DNA from: DAOVVL01 sp965603095
GTDB lineage: Bacteria > Pseudomonadota > Alphaproteobacteria > Rhodospirillales > Magnetovibrionaceae
DNA length: 25,274 nucleotides
Assembly: GCA_965603095.1 (NCBI GenBank)
Contig: CBFDBQ010000032.1
Location: forward strand, 1 to 25,274
Direction of reading: 5' to 3'
Part shown: positions 1-7,613 of the stretch, one piece after another
How the letters are laid out: each line of letters opens with the position of its first letter
Numbering within the stretch: the stretch's first letter is position 1
Made by a program: the position numbers and the translations under genes
Notes under the pieces: model-generated
Seen by the model: only the letters and a program-made list of their open reading frames with translations
Told to the model about the DNA's origin: nothing
The model's database searches: none

Positions 1-127
1 ATTGCGGGTTGTACGCGGTAATAATTAAAATCGGAATGAAGGCCACAAAAACGTAAATCATAACAAAAACGGCTCTAGGCAACAAAAACCCCCAACTTTT
101 AAAATTCCGCTTCTTTTGGCGGAACAT
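1..127 (-). CDS. bamA: N-terminal part of an exported protein, probably outer-membrane assembly factor BamA (runs off the window)
   Basis: An open frame begins at an ATG at 127 and runs off the left edge after 42 codons. It starts MFRQKKRNFKSW, a basic n-region, followed by a long hydrophobic stretch (about residues 19-38, VFVMIYVFVAFIPILIITAY). This looks like a Sec signal peptide or signal anchor. The BamA assignment is inferred from position only: in Alphaproteobacteria the gene after dxr-rseP is normally bamA, the beta-barrel assembly protein of the outer membrane. No POTRA domain lies inside the window. The gap to rseP is 89 bases. No good Shine-Dalgarno sequence precedes this ATG; an in-frame TTG lies about 12 codons upstream, so the start is uncertain. 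The protein could instead be another exported protein. Confidence 0.5.
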   Translation of the reverse strand, partial: MFRQKKRNFKSWGFLLPRAVFVMIYVFVAFIPILIITAYNPQ

Positions 128-216
128 GCAAACAAAACATGGTACAAACTTACTTTGGCACAATAGGGCCAAACAACCCTTTTGCCTATTATTTCAGGAC
201 TTTATGTCAAAAATGG

Positions 217-1440
217 TTAACTCATTCCAAATCGTTCAAGAATTCTCTCAAAATCGTTCCAAGTGGCGAAAATCATCAACATAAAGACTAAAATCATGCC
301 AAACCTAAACCCATATTCCTGTATTCGTTGACTGAGGGGTTTGCCCCTAAGTGCCTCAAATATATAGTATACAAGGTGCCCACCATCGAGCATGGGGACC
401 GGGAAAAGGTTAATAAGACCCAGATTTATGCTCAAGGCCGCCATGAACGTGAGTATTGTAATAGCGCCGTTTTGTACAGCCTCGCCGGAATATTGGGCTA
501 TTGAAATAACCCCCCCCAACTCTTTGGCGCTACGCTCGCCCGATATCATTTCCCCAACCACGCCAAGTATGCGTGCGCTAATCATGTATGTTTGCTTTAT
601 CCCTACCCATACTGCTGTAAGTGGGTCAGTGCGAACCTGCTCAACAAATTCTGGATGCGGCCTAACACCAAGCAACCCCCGAGATTCTACCTCTTCATGG
701 ACGTTATTATTTTCTACTTCGCCCGTGTGTTTTTCTTTATCGTCGTCCTCATCTTCTTCATCTTCATCTTCTTCAATGCCCAGCCTTTGGCCAAATTCCT
801 TCATGGACACGGTTCTTGGTATTGCCTTAATAGAAAGCACCTTTTGATTGCGTTCGATGGTAAAAATCATCTGATTATTAGCGTTTACCGCCACAATCTG
901 GCTCAACTCCTCAAACCACTGGATTGGATTTCCATTTATGGCGATTACAGCATCGCCGACCATAAATCCTGATTGCTCAGCAGCACTATCGTCCATCACC
1001 TCGCCAATAACGGCGTATGGCTTGGGCAGACCCAAAGCCGCGCTCATAAACGCAAAAAGGACGATGGCAAAGAGGAAATTGGCCAGAGGACCAGCCGAAA
1101 CTATGGCAACTCTTTTGGAAAGTGGCTTGTGATGAAAGGATACTTTTTTTTCCTCATCAGTCATGGGCCTATCGTCGGTGTCGTCAACTCCGGTAACGAT
1201 ATCGCCCTCGCCAAACATTTTGACATATCCGCCCAAGGGAACCGCAGAAATGCGCCATCTTGTGCCATAGCGATCTTCAAAACCGTACAGTTCACCACCG
1301 AAACCGATGGAAAAGACCTCGACCTTTACACCCGCCCAGCGGGCAACTAAAAAATGGCCTAATTCGTGAACAAAAATTAGTACCGAAAGAACCAGCAGGA
1401 AGGGGATTGCATATTCCCAGATAAAACTAAATAATTCCAT
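217..1440 (-). CDS. rseP: Site-2 (intramembrane) zinc metalloprotease RseP/MmpA family
   Basis: This 407-residue inner-membrane protease of the S2P family cleaves membrane-anchored substrates such as anti-sigma factors after a first-site cut. The zinc motif HELGH lies at residues 25-29 in the first membrane span. The second active-site motif, NLFPVPMLDGG, is at 344-354, with the third zinc-ligand Asp at 352. Residues ~140-210 fit one PDZ domain. Its length matches Caulobacter MmpA-type proteins (~400) and is shorter than E. coli RseP (450, two PDZ domains). Unusual is an acidic, low-complexity insert at ~223-256 (EEDEDEEDEDDD and flank), between the PDZ end and a GLLGV segment. The gene lies 38 bases after dxr and upstream of the probable bamA, the usual order. 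A run of eight G on the sense strand (510-517) is kept in frame. Confidence 0.95.
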   Translation of the reverse strand: MELFSFIWEYAIPFLLVLSVLIFVHELGHFLVARWAGVKVEVFSIGFGGELYGFEDRYGTRWRISAVPLGGYVKMFGEGDIVTGVDDTDDRPMTDEEKKVSFHHKPLSKRVAIVSAGPLANFLFAIVLFAFMSAALGLPKPYAVIGEVMDDSAAEQSGFMVGDAVIAINGNPIQWFEELSQIVAVNANNQMIFTIERNQKVLSIKAIPRTVSMKEFGQRLGIEEDEDEEDEDDDKEKHTGEVENNNVHEEVESRGLLGVRPHPEFVEQVRTDPLTAVWVGIKQTYMISARILGVVGEMISGERSAKELGGVISIAQYSGEAVQNGAITILTFMAALSINLGLINLFPVPMLDGGHLVYYIFEALRGKPLSQRIQEYGFRFGMILVFMLMIFATWNDFERILERFGMS

Positions 1441-1478
1441 GAAATCAACTTATTATTGTTATTAATTAATCTTGTTCA

Positions 1479-2669
1479 TTAAGTATTAATGAGGCTGATA
1501 GCTACATTTCTTGCCTCATCATCGACGGCCAAAACATCATCAAGGCTACCCATAGCGCTTGCATCTACCTGCTCAAGAACTCTTTCGACAATCCCTGCTA
1601 TTTGTAAAAAACCAATACCGCCTCGAAGAAAGGCCTCAACCGCTATTTCATTAGCTGCGTTAAGGATTGTGGGCGCACTTCCGCCAGTTTGCAAGGCTTG
1701 GCGTGCAAGCCTAAGGGCCGGGAATCTCTCTTCATCGGGGGTTTCAAAATCCAACCTACCTACGTCAGCCAGAGATAGCTTTTCTGAAGGTGCCGCCATT
1801 CTGCCGGGCCAGGCAAGGGCGTAGGCTATGGGTGTTCGCATATCAGGTGTACCCATTTGCGCCAGAACCGAGCCATCAATGTACGAAACAAGGCTGTGCA
1901 CAACCGATTGCGGGTGTACCAATACATCAATTTCCTCAAGTGCCACCGGAAACAAATGAAAGGCCTCTATTATTTCAAGACCCTTGTTCATCATGGTGGC
2001 TGAATCGATGGATATTTTGGCGCCCATATCCCAGTTTGGGTGATTTAGGGCGCGTTCGGGCGTAACGTTTTCCATTTCAGCGAGGCTAAATTCACGAAAT
2101 GGCCCACCAGAGGCGGTTAAGGTTATGCCAGAAACGCTTTTAGGGTTATCAAAATCAAATACCTGAAATATTGCGCTATGCTCTGAATCGACAGGAATGA
2201 GCGTTGCGCCGTTTTTGCTTACTTCAGCTAAAAGTAACTCACCTGCTGAAACAAGGCATTCCTTGTTGGCCAACGCCACCATAGCTCCATTTTTAGCAGC
2301 TTCCATGGTTGGTTTTAGCCCTGCCGCCCCAACAATTGCCGCAACAACCACATCAGATGGCCTTGTCCCTGCCTCAACCAGCGCGTTTTCTCCTGCGGCG
2401 GATTCAATTTTTGTTCCTGAAAGTGCATTTTTTAAATCATCATACGCGCTCTCATCGTTAATAACCGCGATAGATGCATCTAACTTGATGGCTTGTTCGG
2501 CCAACAGCTTCCAGTTGCTTCCGGCTGTCAATGCTTCAACCGTGAATGCGTCTCGGTTTCTTTCAAGCAGGTCAACTGTGTTGCAACCTATGGAACCGGT
2601 TGAGCCAAGCACGCTAACGCTGCGAGGGCTGGTTTGGGTGTTTTTAAGTGGTGCTTGCGCTAAGGCCAT
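1479..2669 (-). CDS. dxr: 1-deoxy-D-xylulose 5-phosphate reductoisomerase
   Basis: This is the second enzyme of the MEP isoprenoid pathway, a cytosolic, NADPH- and divalent-metal-dependent converter of DXP to MEP. The 396-residue protein has the family's normal length. The N-terminal dinucleotide-binding loop GSTGSIG is at 22-28. The metal-binding PVDSEHSAIFQ segment gives D161 and E163, and MNKGLEIIEA gives the third ligand E232. The flexible-loop NHPNWDMG is at 209-216. The ATG overlaps the cdsA stop by one base (TAATG), so the two genes are probably translationally coupled. The pathway supplies the isoprenyl diphosphates used by the nearby UppS. Nothing in the sequence suggests damage. Confidence 0.97.
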   Translation of the reverse strand: MALAQAPLKNTQTSPRSVSVLGSTGSIGCNTVDLLERNRDAFTVEALTAGSNWKLLAEQAIKLDASIAVINDESAYDDLKNALSGTKIESAAGENALVEAGTRPSDVVVAAIVGAAGLKPTMEAAKNGAMVALANKECLVSAGELLLAEVSKNGATLIPVDSEHSAIFQVFDFDNPKSVSGITLTASGGPFREFSLAEMENVTPERALNHPNWDMGAKISIDSATMMNKGLEIIEAFHLFPVALEEIDVLVHPQSVVHSLVSYIDGSVLAQMGTPDMRTPIAYALAWPGRMAAPSEKLSLADVGRLDFETPDEERFPALRLARQALQTGGSAPTILNAANEIAVEAFLRGGIGFLQIAGIVERVLEQVDASAMGSLDDVLAVDDEARNVAISLINT

Positions 2670-3391
2670 TAAATAACGCTCCCAGTGAAAGTAAAATTTA
2701 AAAGAACCAATGCGATTGAAGCCGACATCAGACCATCAACCCGGTCAAATAACCCGCCGTGACCGGGGATTACGTTTCCTGAATCCTTAACCCCAAAACG
2801 ACGCTTTACCATGCTTTCAAACAGATCGCCCAATTGTGAAACAACTGAAATTCCTGCGGTTATACCTATGATAATCATGGAGTTTGGCAATTCTTGTTGC
2901 TGGCCAAAAAATATCGGAACGTAAAACCCGGCAATAATTGCAAGCACAACCCCGCCAACAAAACCCGACCATGTTTTGTTGGGGCTAATGGATGGTGCCA
3001 ATTTTGGCCCGCCCAAGGTCATCCCAAAAAGATAGCCGCCAATATCGGTTGACCAAACTACTGCAAGCAACCAAACAAAATGGAAAAGGCCCTGCTCGCT
3101 TCCTTCACGCAACCACCAAAGAGCAAATACTGCTGCGCCTATATAAATACCGCCGAGCATTATCCATATTTGGTTACGACCAACCATCTTTGTCCATTCA
3201 TAAACCAATATAATGGCGGCAAGAGTTACCATTAATTCAAAGACAATGCCGCCAGTAAAAACCACCCACAAAACCATGGGGGCAAGAACAACTGCGGAAA
3301 TAATCCGAAGAACGATTGTATTTTTTGTTTTTTCAGCCACGAACCTTGCCATACCTACGATCACGCGCACCAAACTCGGTAAGCGCGGCAT
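2669..3391 (-). CDS. cdsA: Phosphatidate cytidylyltransferase (CDP-diglyceride synthase)
   Basis: This integral membrane enzyme makes CDP-diacylglycerol from phosphatidic acid and CTP, the branch point for bacterial phospholipids. The C-terminal family signature is complete: SMVKRRFGVKDSGNVIPGHG begins at residue 193 and GLFDRVDG follows. DIGGYLFG (116-123) and SPNKTWSGFVGG (136-147) are also typical. Several hydrophobic spans cover the rest. Starting at the ATG at 3391 gives 240 residues and a 59-base overlap with uppS. I prefer it because GAGGA sits 5 bases upstream. Later starts are possible at ATG 3352 or GTG 3340, which would shorten the overlap, but they have poor ribosome-binding sites. 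The stop overlaps the dxr start. Confidence 0.93.
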   Translation of the reverse strand: MPRLPSLVRVIVGMARFVAEKTKNTIVLRIISAVVLAPMVLWVVFTGGIVFELMVTLAAIILVYEWTKMVGRNQIWIMLGGIYIGAAVFALWWLREGSEQGLFHFVWLLAVVWSTDIGGYLFGMTLGGPKLAPSISPNKTWSGFVGGVVLAIIAGFYVPIFFGQQQELPNSMIIIGITAGISVVSQLGDLFESMVKRRFGVKDSGNVIPGHGGLFDRVDGLMSASIALVLLNFTFTGSVI

Positions 3392-4121
3392 TAAAATCCT
3401 CAGCCGAAAAATCAGGCCATAAAGTGTCTATAAAAATAAACTCTGAATAAGCGGTCTGCCATAAAAGAAAATTGCTTATTCGCTTTTCGCCTGATGTTCG
3501 TATCAAAACGTCAGGGTCGGGAATGTCGGATGTTTCCAAAAACTCAGGAAACATATTTTCATTAATTTCCGAAATATCAATATCGCCACCCTTGGCCTTT
3601 ATGGCGATTGATTTAGCGGCTTCGACTATTTCTGCGCGACCGCCATAGGAAAGTGCGATAACCAACGTTATTTTTTTATTTTCCTTGGTTCTGTCTTCGG
3701 CGCCGGAAATAAGCTCCTGTATATCTCCCGGCAAAAGCTGACGGTTGCCAATTACCCTAAGGCACACACCGTCTTTTTCCAGCGATTTAACCTCACGCTT
3801 AAGATAAAACCGCAACAGACCCATAAGGTCCGTAACCTCTTCATCGGGGCGGCTCCAATTTTCAGATGAAAACCCAAATAATGTAAGATAAGAAACTCCA
3901 GCATCGGCTGCCGCACGAACTGCCTTGCGGGCGGCCTCTGCGCCCCGTTGATGTCCAACACTGCGTGGAAGGCCACGAGCTTTCGCCCAGCGGCCATTAC
4001 CATCCATAATAATGGCAACATGAACCGGGCAAGACTCGCCTAGCCTTTGTTCGTTTGGCTCTTGTTTGCTTAAATTAGCGGATGATTCTGGTTTTGCGGA
4101 CATCTGGGTTAAGACCTTCAC
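3333..4121 (-). CDS. uppS: Isoprenyl transferase, undecaprenyl diphosphate synthase
   Basis: This cis-prenyltransferase adds isopentenyl units to farnesyl diphosphate to make undecaprenyl diphosphate, the lipid carrier for peptidoglycan and other envelope polymers. The catalytic Asp is in MDGNGRWA (D40). FGFSSENWSRP is at 82-92, and the C-terminal signature DVLIRTSGEKRISNFLLWQT begins at residue 204. The first 30 residues are not conserved-looking. The frame opens with GTG at 4121, directly after the frr stop, with AGG five bases upstream. An ATG at 4103, with GAAGG eleven bases upstream, is an alternative and removes six residues. The 3' end overlaps cdsA. Confidence 0.95.
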   Translation of the reverse strand: MKVLTQMSAKPESSANLSKQEPNEQRLGESCPVHVAIIMDGNGRWAKARGLPRSVGHQRGAEAARKAVRAAADAGVSYLTLFGFSSENWSRPDEEVTDLMGLLRFYLKREVKSLEKDGVCLRVIGNRQLLPGDIQELISGAEDRTKENKKITLVIALSYGGRAEIVEAAKSIAIKAKGGDIDISEINENMFPEFLETSDIPDPDVLIRTSGEKRISNFLLWQTAYSEFIFIDTLWPDFSAEDFNAALTEFGARDRRYGKVRG

Positions 4122-4691
4122 CTAAACCTGCATTATATCTTTTTCTTTTTGCGCCAAGGTATCGTCAATTTTTTTAATAAAATCATCGGTCAATTTTTGA
4201 ATTTCATCTGAATACTGGTGTTGAGCATCTTCTGAAATGTGGTTATCTTTTTCCATTTTTTTCAGCTCATCCATTCCATGACGGCGAACATTACGAACTG
4301 AAACTCGGGCTTCTTCGGTATATTTGCCAGCAATTTTAGCAAGCTCGGTACGACGTTCTTCGTTTAGCGGGGGGATTGGAATACGTATTAACTGTCCATC
4401 AACAGCTGGATTAAGGCCAAGGCCGGAATCGATAATCGCTTTTTCAACCGATTTAACCATTCCCTTGTCCCAAACCTGAACTGAAATCATTCTTGCTTCG
4501 GGAACACTTACCGAACCAACTTGATTTAGCGGCATATCCGAGCCGTAGGCATTTACAGCAACCGTATCAAGCAAGCTAATGGAAGCACGACCAGTTCTTA
4601 GTCCTGAAAATTCCTTGTGTAATACTTCGACCGCGCCTTCCATGCGCCTGCCAATGTCATCTTTCAGTCCTTTTATGTCAGCTTCAGCCAC
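4122..4691 (-). CDS. frr: Ribosome recycling factor
   Basis: RRF works with EF-G to split the post-termination ribosome. The family hallmark HKEFSGLRTGRAS is present near the N-terminus. IPIPPLNEERRTELAK and the VRNVRRHGMDELKKMEKD helix region are typical, so the fold looks complete. I place the start at GTG 4691, which gives 189 residues (family ~185). AAGGA stands nine bases before it, and the protein then begins (V/M)AEADIKGLK. The frame stays open to another GTG at 4718 overlapping the pyrH stop (GTGA); that would add nine residues and has a weaker context. The gene follows pyrH closely and directly precedes uppS, the usual cluster. Confidence 0.95.
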   Translation of the reverse strand: MAEADIKGLKDDIGRRMEGAVEVLHKEFSGLRTGRASISLLDTVAVNAYGSDMPLNQVGSVSVPEARMISVQVWDKGMVKSVEKAIIDSGLGLNPAVDGQLIRIPIPPLNEERRTELAKIAGKYTEEARVSVRNVRRHGMDELKKMEKDNHISEDAQHQYSDEIQKLTDDFIKKIDDTLAQKEKDIMQV

Positions 4692-4714
4692 TTTTCCGAT
4701 TCCTTCCAAAAAAA

Positions 4715-5428
4715 TCACTCAACAATTGTAAATGTTCCGTTGCCATTAACTACATCTGCAAATGCACCGGAATTTTTTAGTGAGAACACCAAAATTGGTA
4801 AGTCATTATCACGTGCCAAGGCAATGGCCGATGTATCCATTACACGAAGATTTTGCGATAACACTTCTTGATAGCTAAGTTTTTCATAGCGTTTGGCGTC
4901 CGGGTTTGTTTTAGGATCATCCGAATAAACACCATCAACCTGCGTGCCTTTAATTAACGCATCACATCCCATTTCAGTTGCGCGCAAGGCGGCGGCGGTA
5001 TCTGTGGTAAAAAATGGGTTTCCGGTTCCAGCGGCAAAAATAACCACTCGGCCTTTTTCAAGGTGCCTTATGGCGCGTCTGCGAATGAATTGTTCACACA
5101 CCATATCCATTGGAATTGCTGACTGAACCCGGGTATGCACGCCTATGGACTCAAGTGCGCTTTGCATGGCGATGGCGTTCATAACGGTGGCAAGCATCCC
5201 CATGTAATCGGCTGATGTGCGTTCTATATTTCCGGCGGCAGAAACACCCCTGAAGATATTGCCAGCACCTATTACCAGCGCCAACTCAATCCCCATGTCA
5301 TGGACTGATTTAATTTCCATGGCTATACGCTCAACAGTTGGAGCATCAAGACCAAATGCCTTGTCACCCATAAGCCCTTCGCCGGAAAGCTTTAGCAGAA
5401 CACGCTTGTATTTGACTGGCTTTGCCAT
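4715..5428 (-). CDS. pyrH: Uridylate kinase (UMP kinase)
   Basis: This bacterial-type UMP kinase of the amino-acid-kinase fold phosphorylates UMP to UDP for pyrimidine nucleotide and UDP-sugar supply. From the ATG at 5428 the protein has 237 residues, the family norm. It shows KLSGE (13-17), GAGNIFRG (54-61), DYMGMLATVMNA (74-85) and GTGNPFFTTDTAA (134-146). The ATG at 5428 has AGGGG five bases upstream. The frame extends eight codons further to a GTG at 5452, without support. The gene is the first of the pyrH-frr-uppS-cdsA-dxr-rseP run and follows an intrinsic terminator, so it should have its own promoter. A TAGAAT -10-like hexamer (5459-5464) and a pair of direct repeats sit in front of it. 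Confidence 0.96.
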   Translation of the reverse strand: MAKPVKYKRVLLKLSGEGLMGDKAFGLDAPTVERIAMEIKSVHDMGIELALVIGAGNIFRGVSAAGNIERTSADYMGMLATVMNAIAMQSALESIGVHTRVQSAIPMDMVCEQFIRRRAIRHLEKGRVVIFAAGTGNPFFTTDTAAALRATEMGCDALIKGTQVDGVYSDDPKTNPDAKRYEKLSYQEVLSQNLRVMDTSAIALARDNDLPILVFSLKNSGAFADVVNGNGTFTIVE

Positions 5429-5458
5429 ATTCACCCCTGTTTTGCCCCTCACGCTATG

Positions 5459-5495
5459 ATTCTATGTGAGACAATAGCCTATTACATGCCTATTA
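5459..5495 (-). promoter_or_regulatory. Candidate pyrH promoter -10 with two 8-bp direct repeats
   Basis: GCCTATTA occurs at 5477-5484 and again at 5488-5495 on the plus strand, an 11-base period (about one helical turn). The first copy overlaps an inverted repeat AATAG-C-CTATT (5473-5483). On the minus strand a TAGAAT (5464-5459) could be a -10 for pyrH. The expected -35 position falls inside the repeats and does not match TTGACA. A regulator-dependent promoter is an inference. Confidence 0.35.
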
Positions 5496-5502
5496 GACCT
5501 TT

Positions 5503-5546
5503 AAAAAAGGGGCAGAACCAATTAAGGAACTGCCCCTGATTTTTTA
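5503..5546 (-). terminator. Intrinsic terminator after tsf (probably bidirectional)
   Basis: A perfect 8-bp stem AGGGGCAG (5508-5515) / CTGCCCCT (5530-5537) encloses a 14-base loop. On the minus strand the stem is followed at once by six T (5508-5503). On the plus strand it is followed by GA and six T. It lies just after the tsf stop and before pyrH, so it should end the rpsB-tsf transcript and separate it from the pyrH operon. Confidence 0.85.
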
Positions 5547-5552
5547 GACCTA

Positions 5553-6464
5553 TCAGCCGCCAACCGCGGCGGCTACCTCTGCGGCAAAGTCTTCTTCTTT
5601 TTTCTCGATGCCTTCACCAAGGCCGAAACGGGTGAAAGACTTAATTGCCAAGCCATCACCAGCGGCTTCAACCGCCTTTCCTACCTTGCTTTCGCCATCA
5701 ATAACGAAAGTCTGCTCCAAAAGGCAGACTTCTTCGTAAAACTTGCGAATACGACCTTCGATCATTTTTTCAATGATGTTTTCAGGTTTGCCTGATTCCC
5801 GTGCCTGCTCGGTCAAAACGGTCTTTTCCCGCTCAACAATTGCTGGGTCTAGGTCATCTTGGCTTAAAGATTGTGGATTGGTGGCAGCGATGTGCATTGC
5901 AACCTGTTTACCGATAGCATCAGCGGGCGATGTATCGGCGCCTGATACGGCAACAAGAACGCCAATTTTTCCAAGTCCGGGGGCGATTGCGCCATGGACG
6001 TAGCTGGAAATAACACCGCCATCAATGGTTTCAAGACTAACCCGGCGAATATTCATATTTTCACCAATGGTGGAGATTAGCTGGGTAAGCTCTTCGGCCA
6101 CGGTGCGCCCGGTGCCCGGGTAATCCGTAGCGTTCAGGCTGTCTATGTCGTTTCCACCCTTAAGCGCAAGCTCGGCCAAAGTTTTAACAAACTGCTGAAA
6201 GGTTTCGTTGCGCGAAACGAAGTCAGTTTCCGAATTTACCTCAACCACAGCGCCCTTATTGCCATCGGTGGCAACGCCAACAAGGCCTTCGGATGCAATT
6301 CGCCCAGACTTTTTAGCAGCTGACGCTAGGCCTTTGGTACGTAGCCAGTCTTGCGCCGCATTAATATCGCCATCATTTTCAGAAAGCGCCTTCTTGCAAT
6401 CCATCATTCCGGCGCCGGATGTTTCGCGCAGTTCTTTGACTAACGCTGCAGTAATTTCTGCCAT
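5553..6464 (-). CDS. tsf: Translation elongation factor Ts
   Basis: EF-Ts is the guanine nucleotide exchange factor for EF-Tu. The 303-residue protein has the family's length. It opens with the UBA-like N-terminal domain (ITAALVKELRETSGAGMMDC, then KKAL). The signature SETDFVSRN is at 78-86, the segment that contacts EF-Tu. The rest fits the two core domains. It follows rpsB after 78 bases, the standard pairing. The gap contains a small perfect hairpin (6500-6514) without a T-run, so read-through from the rpsB promoter is likely. An intrinsic terminator follows the stop. Confidence 0.97.
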   Translation of the reverse strand: MAEITAALVKELRETSGAGMMDCKKALSENDGDINAAQDWLRTKGLASAAKKSGRIASEGLVGVATDGNKGAVVEVNSETDFVSRNETFQQFVKTLAELALKGGNDIDSLNATDYPGTGRTVAEELTQLISTIGENMNIRRVSLETIDGGVISSYVHGAIAPGLGKIGVLVAVSGADTSPADAIGKQVAMHIAATNPQSLSQDDLDPAIVEREKTVLTEQARESGKPENIIEKMIEGRIRKFYEEVCLLEQTFVIDGESKVGKAVEAAGDGLAIKSFTRFGLGEGIEKKEEDFAAEVAAAVGG

Positions 6465-6542
6465 TTTTCTTAAACCTCATTCATAAGGTAATAATGTAAC
6501 GTATTGAAAATACGCTAATTATTTAAATTAAAATTATTCCGA

Positions 6543-7394
6543 TTAGCTAGCCGTAACCTCAGCTACAGCTGCAGCCGGAGCCTCAACCTTAACTTCTGCC
6601 GGGGCTGCTTCTGCCGGGGCTGCTTCTGCTGGAGCAGGAGTTGGTATAACTTCCGCCACAGGTTCAGCCGCCGCACCCGCATCACCACCACGCCCTGCTA
6701 CTTCGCTTTGGATACCGTCAAGAACGGAACCAGAAATAAGGTCGCAATAGGTAGAAATAGCGCGGATAGCATCATCATTACCGGGAATTGGGTAATCAAT
6801 GCCTGCAGGGTTGGAATTAGAATCAATCACGCCAACAACAGGAATGCCAAGCTTTACAGCTTCGGCAACGGCCGTTTCTTCTTTGTTGGTGTCGATGATA
6901 ACAAGGATATCAGGCACGCCGCCCATGTCCTTGATGCCGCCAAGGGCCAAATCCAGCTTGGTGTGTTCGCGAGTAAGCTGGAGAAGCTCCTTTTTGGTAA
7001 GGCCGGCAGTTTTTTCGGCGCTATCAAAAATAGCTTCCAGTTCGCGCAAACGCTTGATGGAGCCTGAAATTGTCTGCCAGTTGGTTAGCATTCCGCCCAA
7101 CCAACGATGGTTTACATAATACTGACCGCATGATTTAGCGGCTTCAGCGACTTTTTCCTGGGCTTGACGCTTGGTGCCAACAAAAAGTACGCGTCCGCCA
7201 CGGGCGGCAACTTCGCGTACTGCTTCCATGGCGCGGCTCAACAGAGGAACCGTTTGACCAAGGTCTATGATGTGGATTTTGTTGCGGTCACCAAATAGAA
7301 ATGGTGCCATTTTCGGGTTCCAGCGACGGGTGCTGTGTCCGAAGTGAACGCCTGCTTCAAGCAATTGGCGCATTGTAAATGAGGGAAGAGCCAT
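6543..7394 (-). CDS. rpsB: 30S ribosomal protein S2
   Basis: S2 is a primary component of the small ribosomal subunit. The 283-residue protein has the S2 core (about 1-230): EAGVHFGHSTRRWNPKMAPF near the N-terminus, FVGTKRQAQ (71-79), the NHRWLGGMLTNW segment (95-106) and IPVVGVIDSNSNP (184-196). Residues ~232-283 form an Ala/Pro/Glu-rich tail with PAEAAPAEAAPAEV-type repeats. The tail is absent from the ~240-residue E. coli protein and is encoded partly by a tandem 15-base repeat. The ATG has AGGAAG immediately upstream. The gene heads rpsB-tsf, with a good sigma-70-like promoter and a long leader. Confidence 0.97.
   Translation of the reverse strand: MALPSFTMRQLLEAGVHFGHSTRRWNPKMAPFLFGDRNKIHIIDLGQTVPLLSRAMEAVREVAARGGRVLFVGTKRQAQEKVAEAAKSCGQYYVNHRWLGGMLTNWQTISGSIKRLRELEAIFDSAEKTAGLTKKELLQLTREHTKLDLALGGIKDMGGVPDILVIIDTNKEETAVAEAVKLGIPVVGVIDSNSNPAGIDYPIPGNDDAIRAISTYCDLISGSVLDGIQSEVAGRGGDAGAAAEPVAEVIPTPAPAEAAPAEAAPAEVKVEAPAAAVAEVTAS
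6598..6632. repeat. Tandem 15-base repeat inside the rpsB tail
   Basis: GGGGCTGCTTCTGCC occurs twice in a row on the plus strand, with near-copies at the edges. It encodes the AEAAP-type repeats of the S2 C-terminal extension. The repeat length is a multiple of three, so copy-number change would keep the frame. Confidence 0.6.
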
Positions 7395-7396
7395 CT

Positions 7397-7531
7397 TCCT
7401 GGTATCCTTTTTCCGGTTTAAACGTCCACGAACTGCTGTTTTCTATGGAAAACACCGGAGCGGTTCCTGGCGAATTTGCGCCGGGGCCGCAAAGCCCGTG
7501 TGTGAATTCGCCCTTCACTAATGAAGAGCGT
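7397..7531 (-). promoter_or_regulatory. Structured 5' leader of rpsB, possible autoregulatory element
   Basis: About 135 bases separate the predicted transcription start from rpsB. They contain an 8-bp stem GGCGAATT (7469-7476)/AATTCGCC (7505-7512). Inside it is a GGGC (7484-7487)/GCCC (7494-7497) hairpin with a 6-base loop. Nearer the gene is a second perfect hairpin, GTTTTC (7438-7443)/GAAAAC (7448-7453), with a 4-base loop. E. coli rpsB-tsf is known to be repressed by S2 through its leader. Whether this leader does the same is inference; I see no sequence match that proves it. Confidence 0.45.
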
Positions 7532-7537
7532 GGGCGA

Positions 7538-7566
7538 TATTTAGACCGGAAAAGGCCTGCTGGCAA
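7538..7566 (-). promoter_or_regulatory. Sigma-70-like promoter of rpsB-tsf
   Basis: On the minus strand TTGCCA (7566-7561; five of six with TTGACA) is followed by exactly 17 bases and TAAATA (7543-7538). It lies in the only sizeable gap upstream of rpsB. The -10 is a weaker match than the -35. Confidence 0.5.
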
Positions 7567-7613
7567 GGGAAAAAGCTGATAAAGCCAGCAAAAATGGCTA
7601 AATCAATAAAAAT

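Noticed and set aside
205..210. Perfect TTGACA (minus strand) just after the rseP stop, as a bamA promoter
   Set aside because: No acceptable -10 lies at 15-19 bases. The hexamer alone is not enough.
392..847. Plus-strand 151-codon open frame with a long Ser run
   Set aside because: It is the antisense of rseP. The Ser run is the mirror of the acidic tract, and there is no ribosome-binding site or recognisable domain.
6500..6514. Perfect CGTATT-GAA-AATACG hairpin between rpsB and tsf as an attenuator
   Set aside because: It has only six pairs and a 3-base loop, and no T-run follows. It may be a minor processing or stability element, but I cannot support that.
7357..7579. Open frames on both strands across the rpsB leader (about 66-69 codons)
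   Set aside because: They overlap the rpsB start and the predicted promoter and leader. They have no domain, and their composition looks non-coding.
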